Assembly (NCBI GenBank): GCA_947450745.1
Contig: CANFYD010000052.1
Location: 1 to 12,712, forward strand
Length of the DNA: 12,712 nt
Reading direction: 5' to 3'
Origin: Burkholderiales bacterium
GTDB lineage: Bacteria > Pseudomonadota > Gammaproteobacteria > Burkholderiales > Burkholderiaceae_C
In this document: positions 1 to 6,423 of the stretch, piece after piece
How the letters are laid out: each line of letters starts with the position of its first letter
Position numbering within the stretch: position 1 is the first letter of the stretch
Notes under the pieces: generated by a model
Database searches by the model: none
What the model saw: the letters and a program-made list of their open reading frames with translations, nothing else
What the model was told of the DNA's origin: nothing
Position numbers and translations under genes: made by a program

Positions 1-22
1 CTTCGAGCCGGCCCGTCTTCAT
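1..22 (-). CDS. Start of a gene running off the left edge (partial)
   Basis: On the minus strand an ATG at 22-20 overlaps the hydrolase stop codon (TGA at 21-19) in an ATGA arrangement. It opens a reading frame, MKTGRLE, that leaves the window after seven codons. Such overlaps usually mark translationally coupled operon genes, so the hydrolase is probably the first gene of a longer transcript. Nothing can be said about the product. The reading is an inference from the overlap alone and could be chance. Confidence 0.35.
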
Positions 23-912
23 GGTGCGATCAGGAACTCCCGCACGACGGCGATCTGATCGAGCACGCCGAGCATCGGCGCGTGGCCGACGCCGGCAAAC
101 TCGTGCAAACGCGCTTTCGGGCCGCGCTGCGTCATCGCCTGCGCAGTTTCCAGTGCGAGCAGGTCGGAATCGGCGCCGCGCAGCAGCAGCGTCGGGCAGC
201 GGATCGCGTCGTACACATGCCACATCAGGTTCGAGCCGGCCGCCGCCATGTCCGGTGTCACTGCGGCAAAGGCGGCCGCGATTTTCGGGTCGTAATGCAG
301 CTTCAGGCCGTTGCCGTCGGGCGTGAGCATCGGGGCCGACAGCGCTGCCCATTGCTCGGCGCTGTGCGGGCCGAAGCTCTTGGCGATGGTCCACAAATAG
401 GCGGCACCCTGCTCGGCGGTGTCGAAGTGCAGCGGCAGGCCCAGGTAACTGCCGATGCGCTGCAACGCTTCGATGGCGATCACCGGCCCCACATCATTGA
501 GCACCAAGCGCCGCAGCGGATTGCCGGAACGGCTCGGCAAGGCCGCCAGCCCCATGCCGATCAGGCCGCCCATCGACGTGCCAACCCAGTCGACCTGATC
601 CGTGTCCAGGCGCGCCAGCAGCGTCACCATGTCCGAGACGTAGCTGGGCACTTGGTAGCCGGCCGGGTTGAGCAGCCAGTCCGAGCGGCCGCGGCCCACC
701 ACATCGGGGCAGATGACGCGGTAGCGGTCGGTCATCCGGCGCGCCAGCACGTCGAAATCGCGGCCCTGGCGGGACAGCCCGTGCACGCAGACCAGCACCG
801 GTGCCGGCTCGCGCCCCAAGTCCTCGCCCCGGTAAGCCCACTCCCAATACGCCATGCGGTGCAGGCCCGAGGCGCTCAGGCATTGGACGAACTTCAACTG
901 CGGTTGATTCAT
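19..912 (-). CDS. Alpha/beta-fold hydrolase
   Basis: The 297-residue protein is an alpha/beta hydrolase, a family that cleaves esters, amides or C-C bonds in the cytoplasm. Visible features are the oxyanion-hole HG (44-45), the strand/turn region VICPDVVGRGRSD (66-78), the nucleophile elbow GTSMGG with Ser113, an acid in RGADSDLL (probably Asp250) and the catalytic His277 in GVGHAPML. There is no signal peptide. The start at 912 is chosen because AAAGGA lies 7 nt upstream (920-925). A longer frame to 1029 would read through a repeat element and is rejected. The gene is divergent from a 3-hydroxybutyrate dehydrogenase. A role in polyhydroxybutyrate or oligomer hydrolysis is therefore possible, but that is inference from context; the substrate cannot be read from the sequence. 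Confidence 0.9.
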   Translation of the reverse strand: MNQPQLKFVQCLSASGLHRMAYWEWAYRGEDLGREPAPVLVCVHGLSRQGRDFDVLARRMTDRYRVICPDVVGRGRSDWLLNPAGYQVPSYVSDMVTLLARLDTDQVDWVGTSMGGLIGMGLAALPSRSGNPLRRLVLNDVGPVIAIEALQRIGSYLGLPLHFDTAEQGAAYLWTIAKSFGPHSAEQWAALSAPMLTPDGNGLKLHYDPKIAAAFAAVTPDMAAAGSNLMWHVYDAIRCPTLLLRGADSDLLALETAQAMTQRGPKARLHEFAGVGHAPMLGVLDQIAVVREFLIAP

Positions 913-919
913 TTTCAGA

Positions 920-925
920 TCCTTT
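920..925 (-). promoter_or_regulatory. Shine-Dalgarno that fixes the hydrolase start
   Basis: On the minus strand AAAGGA lies 7 nt before the ATG at 912. This supports the 297-residue start over the upstream in-frame ATG or other start codons, which lie beyond or inside the MITE-like repeat. Confidence 0.6.
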
Positions 926-933
926 GATGAAAA

Positions 934-1010
934 GGACTTACGCAAAATGGGTCGAGGAGCCTGGAGTGCAAGGCGAAAAAATCGACACGGAACCGGTTTT
1001 GCGTAAGTCC
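934..1010. repeat. MITE-like 77-bp element with 14-bp terminal inverted repeats
   Basis: The left end GGACTTACGCAAAA (934-947) and right end TTTTGCGTAAGTCC (997-1010) are perfect inverted repeats. Secondary pairing (GGT at 950-952 with ACC at 992-994, and GTCGA with TCGAC inside) would extend the fold. The 49-bp centre has no open frame. The element fills most of the divergent promoter region between the hydrolase and the 3-hydroxybutyrate dehydrogenase. No target-site duplication is obvious. The structure fits a non-autonomous transposon remnant (MITE) or a large REP-like palindrome. The parent insertion sequence is not in the window and I do not assign one. Confidence 0.65.
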
Positions 1011-1046
1011 CCATAATCCATCCTAGCAACCACGGGAGAGATGAAG

Positions 1047-1826
1047 ATGTTGAAAGGTAAAACTGCCCTGATCACAGGTTCCACCAGCGGCATCGGTTTG
1101 GGCATTGCGCTCGTGCTGGCGCGGCAGGGCGTGAACATCGTGTTGAATGGTTTTGGTGATGTGGACGGCCCGAAAGCCGAGGTCAGCGCTGCGGGCGGGC
1201 CAGAGGTGAAGGTCGGCTATCACGGGGCCGACATGAGCAAACCCACTGAAATCGCCGCCATGATGGCCTATGTCACGGCCGAATTCGGTCGCTGCGACAT
1301 TCTGGTCAACAACGCCGGTATCCAGTATGTGGCCCCGGTCGAGGACTTCCCGCCGGAGCGCTGGGACGCGATCATCGCGATCAACTTGAGCTCAGCCTTC
1401 CACACCACCCGCTTGGCCATCCCCGCGATGAAGGCGGCAGGCTGGGGCCGCATCATCAACCTGGCCTCCGTGCACGGTTTGGTCGCGTCGGCGCAAAAAT
1501 CGGCCTACGTGGCGGCCAAGCACGGCCTGGTCGGCTTCACCAAGACGGTGGCGCTGGAAACGGCCACCACCGGCATCACGGTCAACGCCATCTGCCCCGG
1601 CTGGGTGCTGACGCCGCTGGTGCAAAAGCAGGTGGATGCGCGCGCCGTTGCCGAAGGTGTGGACGGCGAAGAAGCCACCCGCCGCCTGTTGGCCGAAAAG
1701 CAGCCCTCGCTGCAATTCACCACACCGGAGCAGCTCGGCGAGCTGGCGGTGTTCTTGTGCTCCGACGCCGCCAGCAATGTGCGCGGCCAAGCCTGGAGCC
1801 TGGACGGCGGCTGGACCGCGCAGTAA
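1047..1826 (+). CDS. bdhA: D-3-hydroxybutyrate dehydrogenase (short-chain dehydrogenase)
   Basis: This NAD-dependent cytoplasmic enzyme interconverts (R)-3-hydroxybutyrate and acetoacetate, the step that feeds polyhydroxybutyrate breakdown products into central metabolism. With the 259-residue start, the visible motifs are the cofactor loop TGSTSGIG (10-17), NNAGIQ (88-93), and the tetrad Asn113, Ser141, Tyr154 and Lys158 (YVAAKHG). Family-specific stretches NGFGD, ASVHGLVAS, ICPGWVLTPLV, EKQPSLQF and the C-terminal DGGWTAQ set it apart from generic FabG-type reductases; length matches the roughly 260-residue family. An ATG at 1041 would add two residues, but GGAG (1035-1038) sits only 2 nt from it and 8 nt from the ATG at 1047. 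The MLKGK start also fits known family members. It is transcribed alone, away from the divergent hydrolase. Confidence 0.95.
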   Translation: MLKGKTALITGSTSGIGLGIALVLARQGVNIVLNGFGDVDGPKAEVSAAGGPEVKVGYHGADMSKPTEIAAMMAYVTAEFGRCDILVNNAGIQYVAPVEDFPPERWDAIIAINLSSAFHTTRLAIPAMKAAGWGRIINLASVHGLVASAQKSAYVAAKHGLVGFTKTVALETATTGITVNAICPGWVLTPLVQKQVDARAVAEGVDGEEATRRLLAEKQPSLQFTTPEQLGELAVFLCSDAASNVRGQAWSLDGGWTAQ

Positions 1827-1834
1827 GGCGTTGC

Positions 1835-1885
1835 TGATGGCCTTGATCGCCGAGCCTTGACGCTTGGCTTTCTACACGGCCATCA
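1835..1885. terminator. Inverted repeat between convergent bdhA and SIMPL genes, possible bidirectional terminator
   Basis: TGATGGCC (1835-1842) and GGCCATCA (1878-1885) form a perfect 8-bp inverted repeat around a 35-nt loop. The loop contains a weaker inner stem (AGCC at 1853-1856 with GGCT at 1866-1869). The right arm overlaps the stop codon of the minus-strand SIMPL gene. The placement between convergent genes suggests a transcript end, but there is no clear U-run, so this is a weak call. Confidence 0.25.
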
Positions 1886-2599
1886 ATGCGTCATCACCAC
1901 GGTGCCATTGACCGTCACACTGACGGTCGCCTTGCCGGCCTCGACCGGCAGGGCTTCCTCGCTGGACGCTGCCATCGCCTTGAAGCGAGTCTGTTGAGCG
2001 CCCATCATCATCGGGCTGGCCTCGGCGGTGTTGACACTGACGTCGCCGACCGCGTAGCTGGCGTAGCCGAACTGGCGCGCATAGTCCGCCGCCCGTGCCT
2101 TGTAGCGGGTAATCGCCTGCACCACCACCTCGCCCTCGACCTTTTCTCGCTGCTCCTTCGACAAGCTGTAGCCCACCCGGGCGATTGCCATGCTGCCGAT
2201 GCGGCCGGTCAATTGCGCAATGGCAGCGGTGTCGCGGCCTTCCACCAACAACTCGGCCGTGCCCTGCCAACCGGTGATGCCGCCCTTGGCGGCGTAGCGC
2301 GGGTAGAGCGAAAAGTTGCCCGTCTGCACATCAACTTGGCCCGGTTTGGCGATCTTTCTGGCCTCGGCCAGCGCGGCGTCCAGCGCCTGTTTGAGGGCGT
2401 TCTGCACGGCAGCCGCGTCAATGCCTTCCTTGGTGGTCGAGAAGGTCACGCCCAACACGTCGCGCGTCACCTCGACGCTGGCTGAGGCCGTCAGATTCAA
2501 GCGGTCACGGGGCTGGTTGTCGGCAACTTGGCCGGGCTGGGCGGCCAAAGCGAGCTGGCCAACAGCGGCCAGCAAGAGCAGGGTCAAAGCTTTTTTCAT
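1883..2599 (-). CDS. Exported SIMPL-domain (DUF541, YggE-like) protein
   Basis: The 238-residue protein has a Sec signal peptide: MKK, a Leu/Ala-rich core to about residue 19, and a signal peptidase I site near ALA/A or LAA/Q (19-21). It is followed by one SIMPL/DUF541 domain (about 34-236). Recognisable family features are the LTASASVEVTRD opening, a long helix QNALKQALDAALAEARK (66-82), LYPRY (98-102), the QAITRYKARAADYARQFGY helix (161-179) and a beta-rich C-terminus VSVTVNGTVV. E. coli YggE is of similar size and is linked to oxidative-stress tolerance; the biochemical activity of the family is poorly defined. The start at 2599 has AGGA 6 nt upstream; the ATG at 2605 would abut it. The gene is divergent from the ompR-type regulator and may share its control region. 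Confidence 0.88.
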   Translation of the reverse strand: MKKALTLLLLAAVGQLALAAQPGQVADNQPRDRLNLTASASVEVTRDVLGVTFSTTKEGIDAAAVQNALKQALDAALAEARKIAKPGQVDVQTGNFSLYPRYAAKGGITGWQGTAELLVEGRDTAAIAQLTGRIGSMAIARVGYSLSKEQREKVEGEVVVQAITRYKARAADYARQFGYASYAVGDVSVNTAEASPMMMGAQQTRFKAMAASSEEALPVEAGKATVSVTVNGTVVMTH

Positions 2600-2654
2600 G
2601 CGCATTCCTAGAGTGGTGACATACCCAAGAGTAGCGCCCAAAAAGCCAAATCCG

Positions 2655-2684
2655 TTGACGGGCAAGATGTTACGGAGCTGTAAC
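2655..2684 (+). promoter_or_regulatory. Candidate sigma70-type promoter for the response regulator
   Basis: TTGACG (2655-2660) matches the -35 consensus at five of six positions. TGTAAC (2679-2684), 18 bp further, matches TATAAT at four of six. Transcription would begin near 2691, about 70 nt ahead of the start codon. If correct, one TGTWAC box lies in the spacer and one is the -10 itself, an arrangement suited to repression or autoregulation. The call is by eye only. Confidence 0.3.
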
Positions 2685-2741
2685 GGTGGCCTCGACAACA
2701 TGTAACAAGCACCAAAACGCGCTCACAATCCGGGCTGTTAC
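2668..2741. promoter_or_regulatory. Cluster of four TGTWAC boxes, candidate OmpR-type operators
   Basis: Boxes are TGTTAC (2668-2673), TGTAAC (2679-2684), TGTAAC (2701-2706) and TGTTAC (2736-2741). The first two form a perfect GTTAC-N6-GTAAC inverted repeat. Starts of boxes one, two and three are 11 and 22 bp apart, one and two helical turns. The last two are both part of a 7-mer, TGTAACA or its complement TGTTACA. GTAACA-like half-sites are characteristic of OmpR-family binding sites. The boxes lie between the SIMPL gene and the OmpR-type regulator, so direct autoregulation and co-control of the SIMPL gene is the natural inference. Confidence 0.45.
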
Positions 2742-2759
2742 AAATCGGCTAGGACCACA

Positions 2760-3491
2760 ATGATCAACGCCAGCAACCCAAGACCGAACCGCATTCTGGT
2801 CGTCGATGACGACGCGCGCATCCGCGATCTGCTGCGCCGCTACCTGACGCAAGAGGGCTTTGATGTGCTGTTGGCCGAAGACGGCCGCGCGCTGACCAAG
2901 CAGCTGACCCGCGAGACAGTGGACCTGATCGTGCTGGACCTGATGCTGCCCGGCGAAGACGGGCTGACGATCTGCCGCCGCCTGCGCTCCGGCAATGACA
3001 ACACGCCCATCATCATGCTGACGGCCAAGGTCGAAGAGGTGGACCGCATCGTCGGCCTGGAGGTCGGCGCGGACGACTACCTGAGCAAGCCGTTCAACCC
3101 GCGCGAATTGCTGGCCCGCATCAACGCCGTGCTGCGCCGCCGCCCGGCGGTGGAAGCACCCGGCGCGCCGTCGAAGGAGCCGATGACGGTCAGCTTCGGC
3201 CCGTTCGAATTCGACTTGGCGCTGCGCCGCCTGTCGCGCGACGGCGAAGTGCTGCCCCTGACCACCGGCGAGTTCTCGATGCTGAAGGCGCTGGTACGCC
3301 ACCCGCGCCAACCGCTGAGCCGCGACAAGCTGGCGCAACTGGCCCGTGGCCGCGATTTCGAACCGTTTGACCGCAGCCTCGACGTGCAGATCTCCCGCCT
3401 GCGCAAATTGCTTGAAACCGACCCCGCCCAGCCGCGCTACATCCAGACCGTCTGGGGCGTGGGTTATGTTTTCGTTCCCGATGAAACTTAA
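2760..3491 (+). CDS. ompR: OmpR-family DNA-binding response regulator
   Basis: The 243-residue cytoplasmic transcription factor is phosphorylated by the kinase encoded downstream. The receiver domain (about 11-125) has the acidic pair Asp16/Asp17, phosphoacceptor Asp60 in LDLMLPGEDG, Thr88 in LTAK and Lys110 in LSKPF. An Ala/Pro-rich linker (129-140) leads to a winged-helix trans_reg_C domain (about 144-241), ending in SRLRKLLETDP and IQTVWGVGYVF. The RGRDFEPFDRSLDVQISRLR stretch and overall length match true OmpR rather than PhoB or KdpE types. AGGA (2751-2754) precedes the ATG by 5 nt. Promoter-region TGTWAC boxes suggest autoregulation. The signal is unknown; osmolarity or porin control is family knowledge from enterics and is not shown here. 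Confidence 0.92.
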   Translation: MINASNPRPNRILVVDDDARIRDLLRRYLTQEGFDVLLAEDGRALTKQLTRETVDLIVLDLMLPGEDGLTICRRLRSGNDNTPIIMLTAKVEEVDRIVGLEVGADDYLSKPFNPRELLARINAVLRRRPAVEAPGAPSKEPMTVSFGPFEFDLALRRLSRDGEVLPLTTGEFSMLKALVRHPRQPLSRDKLAQLARGRDFEPFDRSLDVQISRLRKLLETDPAQPRYIQTVWGVGYVFVPDET

Positions 3492-3495
3492 GAAA

Positions 3496-3543
3496 TTGTG
3501 GGTCAGATCGCCCGAACGTACTCGTGAGTAGCTCTGACCCCAA
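3496..3543. repeat. Tandem hairpin repeat, copy 1
   Basis: A 48-bp unit opens with TTGTGGGTCAGA and closes with TCTGACCCCAA, giving GGGTCAGA/TCTGACCC 8-bp arms. The interior contains a second palindrome, TACTC-GT-GAGTA (3519-3530). It is followed by a tail, CACTTCAGGCGGGTT, that recurs after copy 3. The closing TTGGGGTCAGA (read on the minus strand) resembles REP sequences linked to RAYT (IS200-like tyrosine transposase) families; that link is from memory and no RAYT gene is present. Confidence 0.75.
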
Positions 3544-3558
3544 CACTTCAGGCGGGTT

Positions 3559-3606
3559 TTGTGGGTCAGATCGCCCGAACGGACCCGTGAGTAGCTCTGA
3601 CCCCAA
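3559..3606. repeat. Tandem hairpin repeat, copy 2
   Basis: This is a 48-bp unit with the same GGGTCAGA/TCTGACCC arms. It differs from copy 1 mainly in the loop (GGACCC in place of GTACTC, which breaks the inner palindrome) and carries a different tail. It lies about 63 bp from copy 1 in the same orientation. Confidence 0.75.
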
Positions 3607-3618
3607 CCATCTTTGTCC

Positions 3619-3663
3619 TTGTGGGTCAGACCGCCCAAGCGCAGCGAGTAGCTCTGACCCCAA
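3619..3663. repeat. Tandem hairpin repeat, copy 3
   Basis: This is a 45-bp unit with the same arms and a loop shortened by 3 bp (CAAGCGCAGCGAGTAG). The tail CACTTCAAGCGGGTTCT (3664-3680) matches the tail of copy 1 with small changes, so the array probably grew by duplication of a unit-plus-tail. The remaining 31 bp up to the kinase start hold nothing recognisable and no clear Shine-Dalgarno. Confidence 0.75.
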
Positions 3664-3711
3664 CACTTCAAGCGGGTTCTGCGCCGAAAACAACTCTCTC
3701 CAAGCCAAACC

Positions 3712-5034
3712 ATGTCCCGCCCTCACCTCGCGCTGAACCTGTTCTGGCGTACCTTTGCCCTGCTGGCCCTGTTGCTGGCCGGCGGCGTGCTGGCTTGGCA
3801 GCAAACGTTCAAGGTGCTGGAGGCCGAACCGCGAGCGCTGGAATCGGCTCGGCAACTGGCCGGTCTGGTCAACTTGAGCCGGGTGGCGCTGGGCAACACC
3901 GACAGCATCAACCGGGTCGCCGTGCTGAGCTCGCTGGCCCGCAGCAAAACGGTGCAAGTGCGCGTGGCCGAGAGCGTTGACCGCTGGCAGCCCTACGACA
4001 TGAGCCCCTTTGCCGAGCAATTGGCGGCGCAGTTGCGCAGCCAACTGGGGCCGGACACCTTGGTGGCCCGCAGCGTCAATGGCGAAGCCGGTCTGTGGGT
4101 GCGCTTCGGCATTGGCGGCGACGGCTATTGGTTGCAAACCAGCGGCGCGCCGTCGTCGGTGGTGATGCCCACGCATTGGTGGTGGATCGTCATCGCCCTG
4201 ACGGCCACCGCGCTGGGCTCGGCCGCCATCGCCAGCTTGATCAACCAACCGCTGCGCGATTTGAGCGTGGCAGCCCACCGCATCCGCGAGGGCGAATACG
4301 ACTCGCGCCTGGACGAAACCACCCGCACCAGCGAGATTCGCGACGTCAATATGGGCTTCAACCGGATGGCGCGCGAGCTGGCCAAAATGGAGGAGGACCG
4401 CACGGTGATGCTGGCGGGCATCTCGCATGATTTGCGCACGCCCTTGGCACGGCTGCGGCTGGAGGCCGAGATGAGTGTGCCGGACGAACAAGCCCGCCAG
4501 TTCATGGCGCAAGACATCGACCAGCTCGACGCCATCATCCAGAAGTTCATGGACTACGCCCGGCCGTCCGAGCTGAAGTTGGAGCCGATCGTGCTGGCGG
4601 AGCTGATCGAGCGCGAGGCCAAGGGCTTTCGGGACCCGCAGCAGATCCGCATCCACATCGAGCTGCCGCTTGATTTAAAAGTGTGGGCCGACGAAACGGA
4701 GCTGGGCCGAGTGCTGCTGAACCTGTTCGAGAACGCCCGCCGCTATGGCCACGGGCCGGACGACGGTGCCTACGTCGAGGTCAGATGTAGCGTCAGCGGC
4801 CCCTGGGTCTGCGTGCAAGTACGGGACTTCGGACCCGGCGTGCCGCCCGACAAACTGTCGCGCCTGACGACGCCGTTCTTTCGCGGCGACGCAGCGCGCA
4901 CCGCCGCCAATGGCGCCGGCCTGGGCCTGGCCATCGTCGAAAAATCGGTGCAGCGCCTGGGCGGTCAGCTGGAGATCACCAACGCCCTGGGTGGCGGGCT
5001 GAGCACGGTGATACGACTGCAAAAGGCGACTTGA
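3712..5034 (+). CDS. envZ: EnvZ-type sensor histidine kinase
   Basis: The 440-residue inner-membrane kinase is predicted to phosphorylate and dephosphorylate the OmpR-type regulator upstream. Layout: first membrane segment about 10-29, a periplasmic part about 30-155, a second membrane segment about 157-178, HAMP about 179-230, HisKA with phosphoacceptor His239 in AGISHDLRTPLARLRLEAEM, then a HATPase domain with the N box NLFENARRYG (337-346), DFGPGV (372-377), TPFFRGD (387-393) and GAGLGLAIV (401-409). The SHDLRTPL H-box and R-E-R spacing are EnvZ-like. No Shine-Dalgarno is visible before the ATG, and no alternative ATG, GTG or TTG occurs between it and the in-frame stop at 3655. It is 220 bp from ompR, unusually far for this pair, with a hairpin array in between. 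The gene symbol is by family resemblance. Confidence 0.9.
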   Translation: MSRPHLALNLFWRTFALLALLLAGGVLAWQQTFKVLEAEPRALESARQLAGLVNLSRVALGNTDSINRVAVLSSLARSKTVQVRVAESVDRWQPYDMSPFAEQLAAQLRSQLGPDTLVARSVNGEAGLWVRFGIGGDGYWLQTSGAPSSVVMPTHWWWIVIALTATALGSAAIASLINQPLRDLSVAAHRIREGEYDSRLDETTRTSEIRDVNMGFNRMARELAKMEEDRTVMLAGISHDLRTPLARLRLEAEMSVPDEQARQFMAQDIDQLDAIIQKFMDYARPSELKLEPIVLAELIEREAKGFRDPQQIRIHIELPLDLKVWADETELGRVLLNLFENARRYGHGPDDGAYVEVRCSVSGPWVCVQVRDFGPGVPPDKLSRLTTPFFRGDAARTAANGAGLGLAIVEKSVQRLGGQLEITNALGGGLSTVIRLQKAT

Positions 5035-5057
5035 GATTCAGTGGTTTAGGGAAGATC

Positions 5058-5079
5058 GCGGATCTTGATCCGCCCTACG
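5058..5079. repeat. REP-like palindrome (solo unit) between convergent envZ and ispF
   Basis: GCGGATC-TT-GATCCGC (5058-5073) is a perfect 7-bp-arm hairpin followed by CCTACG. The same plan, GCGGRTC-NN-GAYCCGCCCTACG, occurs twice at 8650-8770. It lies in the 54-bp gap between two convergent genes and could act as a transcript-end hairpin in either direction, though there is no U-run. Confidence 0.6.
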
Positions 5080-5088
5080 TAGGCACCT

Positions 5089-5598
5089 TTAAAGCGAGCA
5101 GAGCAAGCAGACTGCGCGGGCCTCCATCGCCAAACCCTCGCCCACCGGGCCCATTTTTTCGGCCGTTTTGGCTTTCACATTGATTTGCGCTGCGGTGATG
5201 CCCAGTGCTTCGCCGAGCCGGGCGCGCATGGCCGGGATGTGGGGTGCCATTTTGGGGGCTTGCGCCACGATGGTGGCGTCGATGTTGACGATCTGCCAGC
5301 CGGCCGTGCGGACCTGGGCGTAAGCGGCCGTCAGCAACAGCATCGAGTCAGCACCCTTGAACTGCGCCGCAGTGTCGGGGAACAGCTTGCCGATATCCGC
5401 CAGACCGGCGGCGCCGAGCAAGGCATCGGTGATGGCATGGGCCAAGGCATCGGCATCGGAATGGCCAAGCAAGCCGTGGCTGTGCGGGATGGTCACGCCG
5501 CCCAGAATCAACGGCCGGCCCGTCACCAGGGCATGGGTGTCCCAGCCTTCACCAATCCGGATCATCGGGAGCGTTGGGGTCATTGGATTAGCGGCCAT
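5089..5598 (-). CDS. ispF: 2-C-methyl-D-erythritol 2,4-cyclodiphosphate synthase
   Basis: This MEP-pathway enzyme releases CMP and closes the cyclodiphosphate ring on the way to IPP and DMAPP. Counted from the ATG at 5598 (169 residues), metal ligands Asp20, His22 and His54 occur with the same spacing as Asp8, His10 and His42 in E. coli IspF. Also visible are RIGEGWDTHAL, LLGHSDADAL, DIGKLFPDT, and the nucleotide-binding end VKAKTAEKMGPVGEGLAMEA. The start is uncertain: ATGs at 5583 and 5565 and a TTG at 5619 share the frame and none has a good Shine-Dalgarno; the E. coli-like core begins near 5565. It follows ispD by 81 nt on the same strand and is probably co-transcribed. Confidence 0.95.
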   Translation of the reverse strand: MAANPMTPTLPMIRIGEGWDTHALVTGRPLILGGVTIPHSHGLLGHSDADALAHAITDALLGAAGLADIGKLFPDTAAQFKGADSMLLLTAAYAQVRTAGWQIVNIDATIVAQAPKMAPHIPAMRARLGEALGITAAQINVKAKTAEKMGPVGEGLAMEARAVCLLCSL

Positions 5599-5679
5599 CG
5601 GTAGTTGTTCTGCAGTCAAGTGGAGCGGCGCAGCTTAGCGCAAGCCCGAAAAGTCCGAACGGCGCGCAGCACGCAATCC

Positions 5680-6423
5680 TCAACGGTTGCGCAGCAAGCG
5701 TTCGGCCAGCGCGAAATCGTCCGGCCAGGTGACCTTGAAGTTTTCCAGCGAGCTTTCCACCAGCAGCGGGCTGTGGCCGAGCGCTTCGACGGCGCTGGCC
5801 TCATCGGTCACGGCCATGCCCTTGCTCGCTTCAAATCCCGGTGACAGGGCCAGCTGCAGTGCCGGTTTGAGCAGGCCCAGGCGGAACATCTGCGGGGTCT
5901 GCGCCGCCCATTTGCCCTGCCGGTCCAGCGTCGCGGTGACGCGGCCGTCGCCAGAGGCTTTCAAGGTATCGGCCATGGGCAGGGCCAGCAAACCGCCCAC
6001 CTCGTCCGGCTCGCAAGCGGCCATCAAGCGAGTCACCCATTCGGGCCGCAGCAGGCAGCGGGCGGCGTCGTGCACCAGCACCCAGTCGTGCGGCTGCGCG
6101 CCACGGGCGATCAATTCATCCAGGCCGTTGGCGACGCTGTCGGCCCTGCTCTCGCCGCCGCACCGGGCCACCCAGCAGGCTTCGCCCTGAAACTCCGGCA
6201 CTGCCGCCTCGAATTGATCATCCTCGGCCGACAGCACGACCAGTGTGGCGGCCAAGCCGGGCACCTGGGCCAGCGCAGCCAAGGTGTGGGCCAGCATCGG
6301 CCGGCCGGCCAAGCTCACATATTGCTTGGGGCCGGCGGCACCCGAACGCGCGCCCACGCCCGCAGCGGGCACCAGGGCAAAACAGCGCGGCAGCGTGCCG
6401 ATCACATCAATCATCATGGGCAT
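5680..6423 (-). CDS. ispD: 2-C-methyl-D-erythritol 4-phosphate cytidylyltransferase
   Basis: This cytoplasmic MEP-pathway enzyme joins CTP and MEP to form CDP-ME. Counted from 6423 (247 residues), it shows the nucleotide loop PAAGVGARSGAAGPKQY (19-35; Arg26 and Lys33), GGESRADSVANGL (89-101), VHDAAR (117-122), LDRQGKWAAQTPQMFR (166-181), TDEASAVE and ENFKVTWPDD with Lys230. These correspond to the residues known to bind CTP and MEP in the E. coli enzyme. ATGs at 6417 and 6414 are alternative starts; a weak GAG lies nearer the first. The gene begins inside a run of TGATG-like pentamers and follows the bestrophin stop by 24 nt, implying one transcript from bestrophin through ispF. Confidence 0.95.
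   Translation of the reverse strand: MPMMIDVIGTLPRCFALVPAAGVGARSGAAGPKQYVSLAGRPMLAHTLAALAQVPGLAATLVVLSAEDDQFEAAVPEFQGEACWVARCGGESRADSVANGLDELIARGAQPHDWVLVHDAARCLLRPEWVTRLMAACEPDEVGGLLALPMADTLKASGDGRVTATLDRQGKWAAQTPQMFRLGLLKPALQLALSPGFEASKGMAVTDEASAVEALGHSPLLVESSLENFKVTWPDDFALAERLLRNR

Noticed and set aside
82..927. 281-codon plus-strand frame opposite the hydrolase
   Set aside because: It is an Arg/His/Gln-rich antisense frame; the minus strand has the complete hydrolase catalytic set.
999..1017. Promoter for bdhA from TTGCGT (999-1004) and CATAAT (1012-1017)
   Set aside because: The spacing is only 7 bp, too short for a sigma70 promoter.
913..1029. 39-codon N-terminal extension of the hydrolase
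   Set aside because: It reads through the inverted-repeat element. A good Shine-Dalgarno and a family-typical N-terminus point to the ATG at 912.
3496..3680. CRISPR array
   Set aside because: There are only three units, each itself a long palindrome; the intervals are short, unequal and partly repeated, and no cas genes are present.
3676..3711. Alternative upstream start for the kinase
   Set aside because: No ATG, GTG or TTG lies between the in-frame stop at 3655-3657 and the ATG at 3712.
3190..4656. 488-codon and other long minus-strand frames across ompR and envZ
   Set aside because: They are antisense shadows. Their repeated peptides (such as CWGQSYS) come from the hairpin array, not from a repeat protein.
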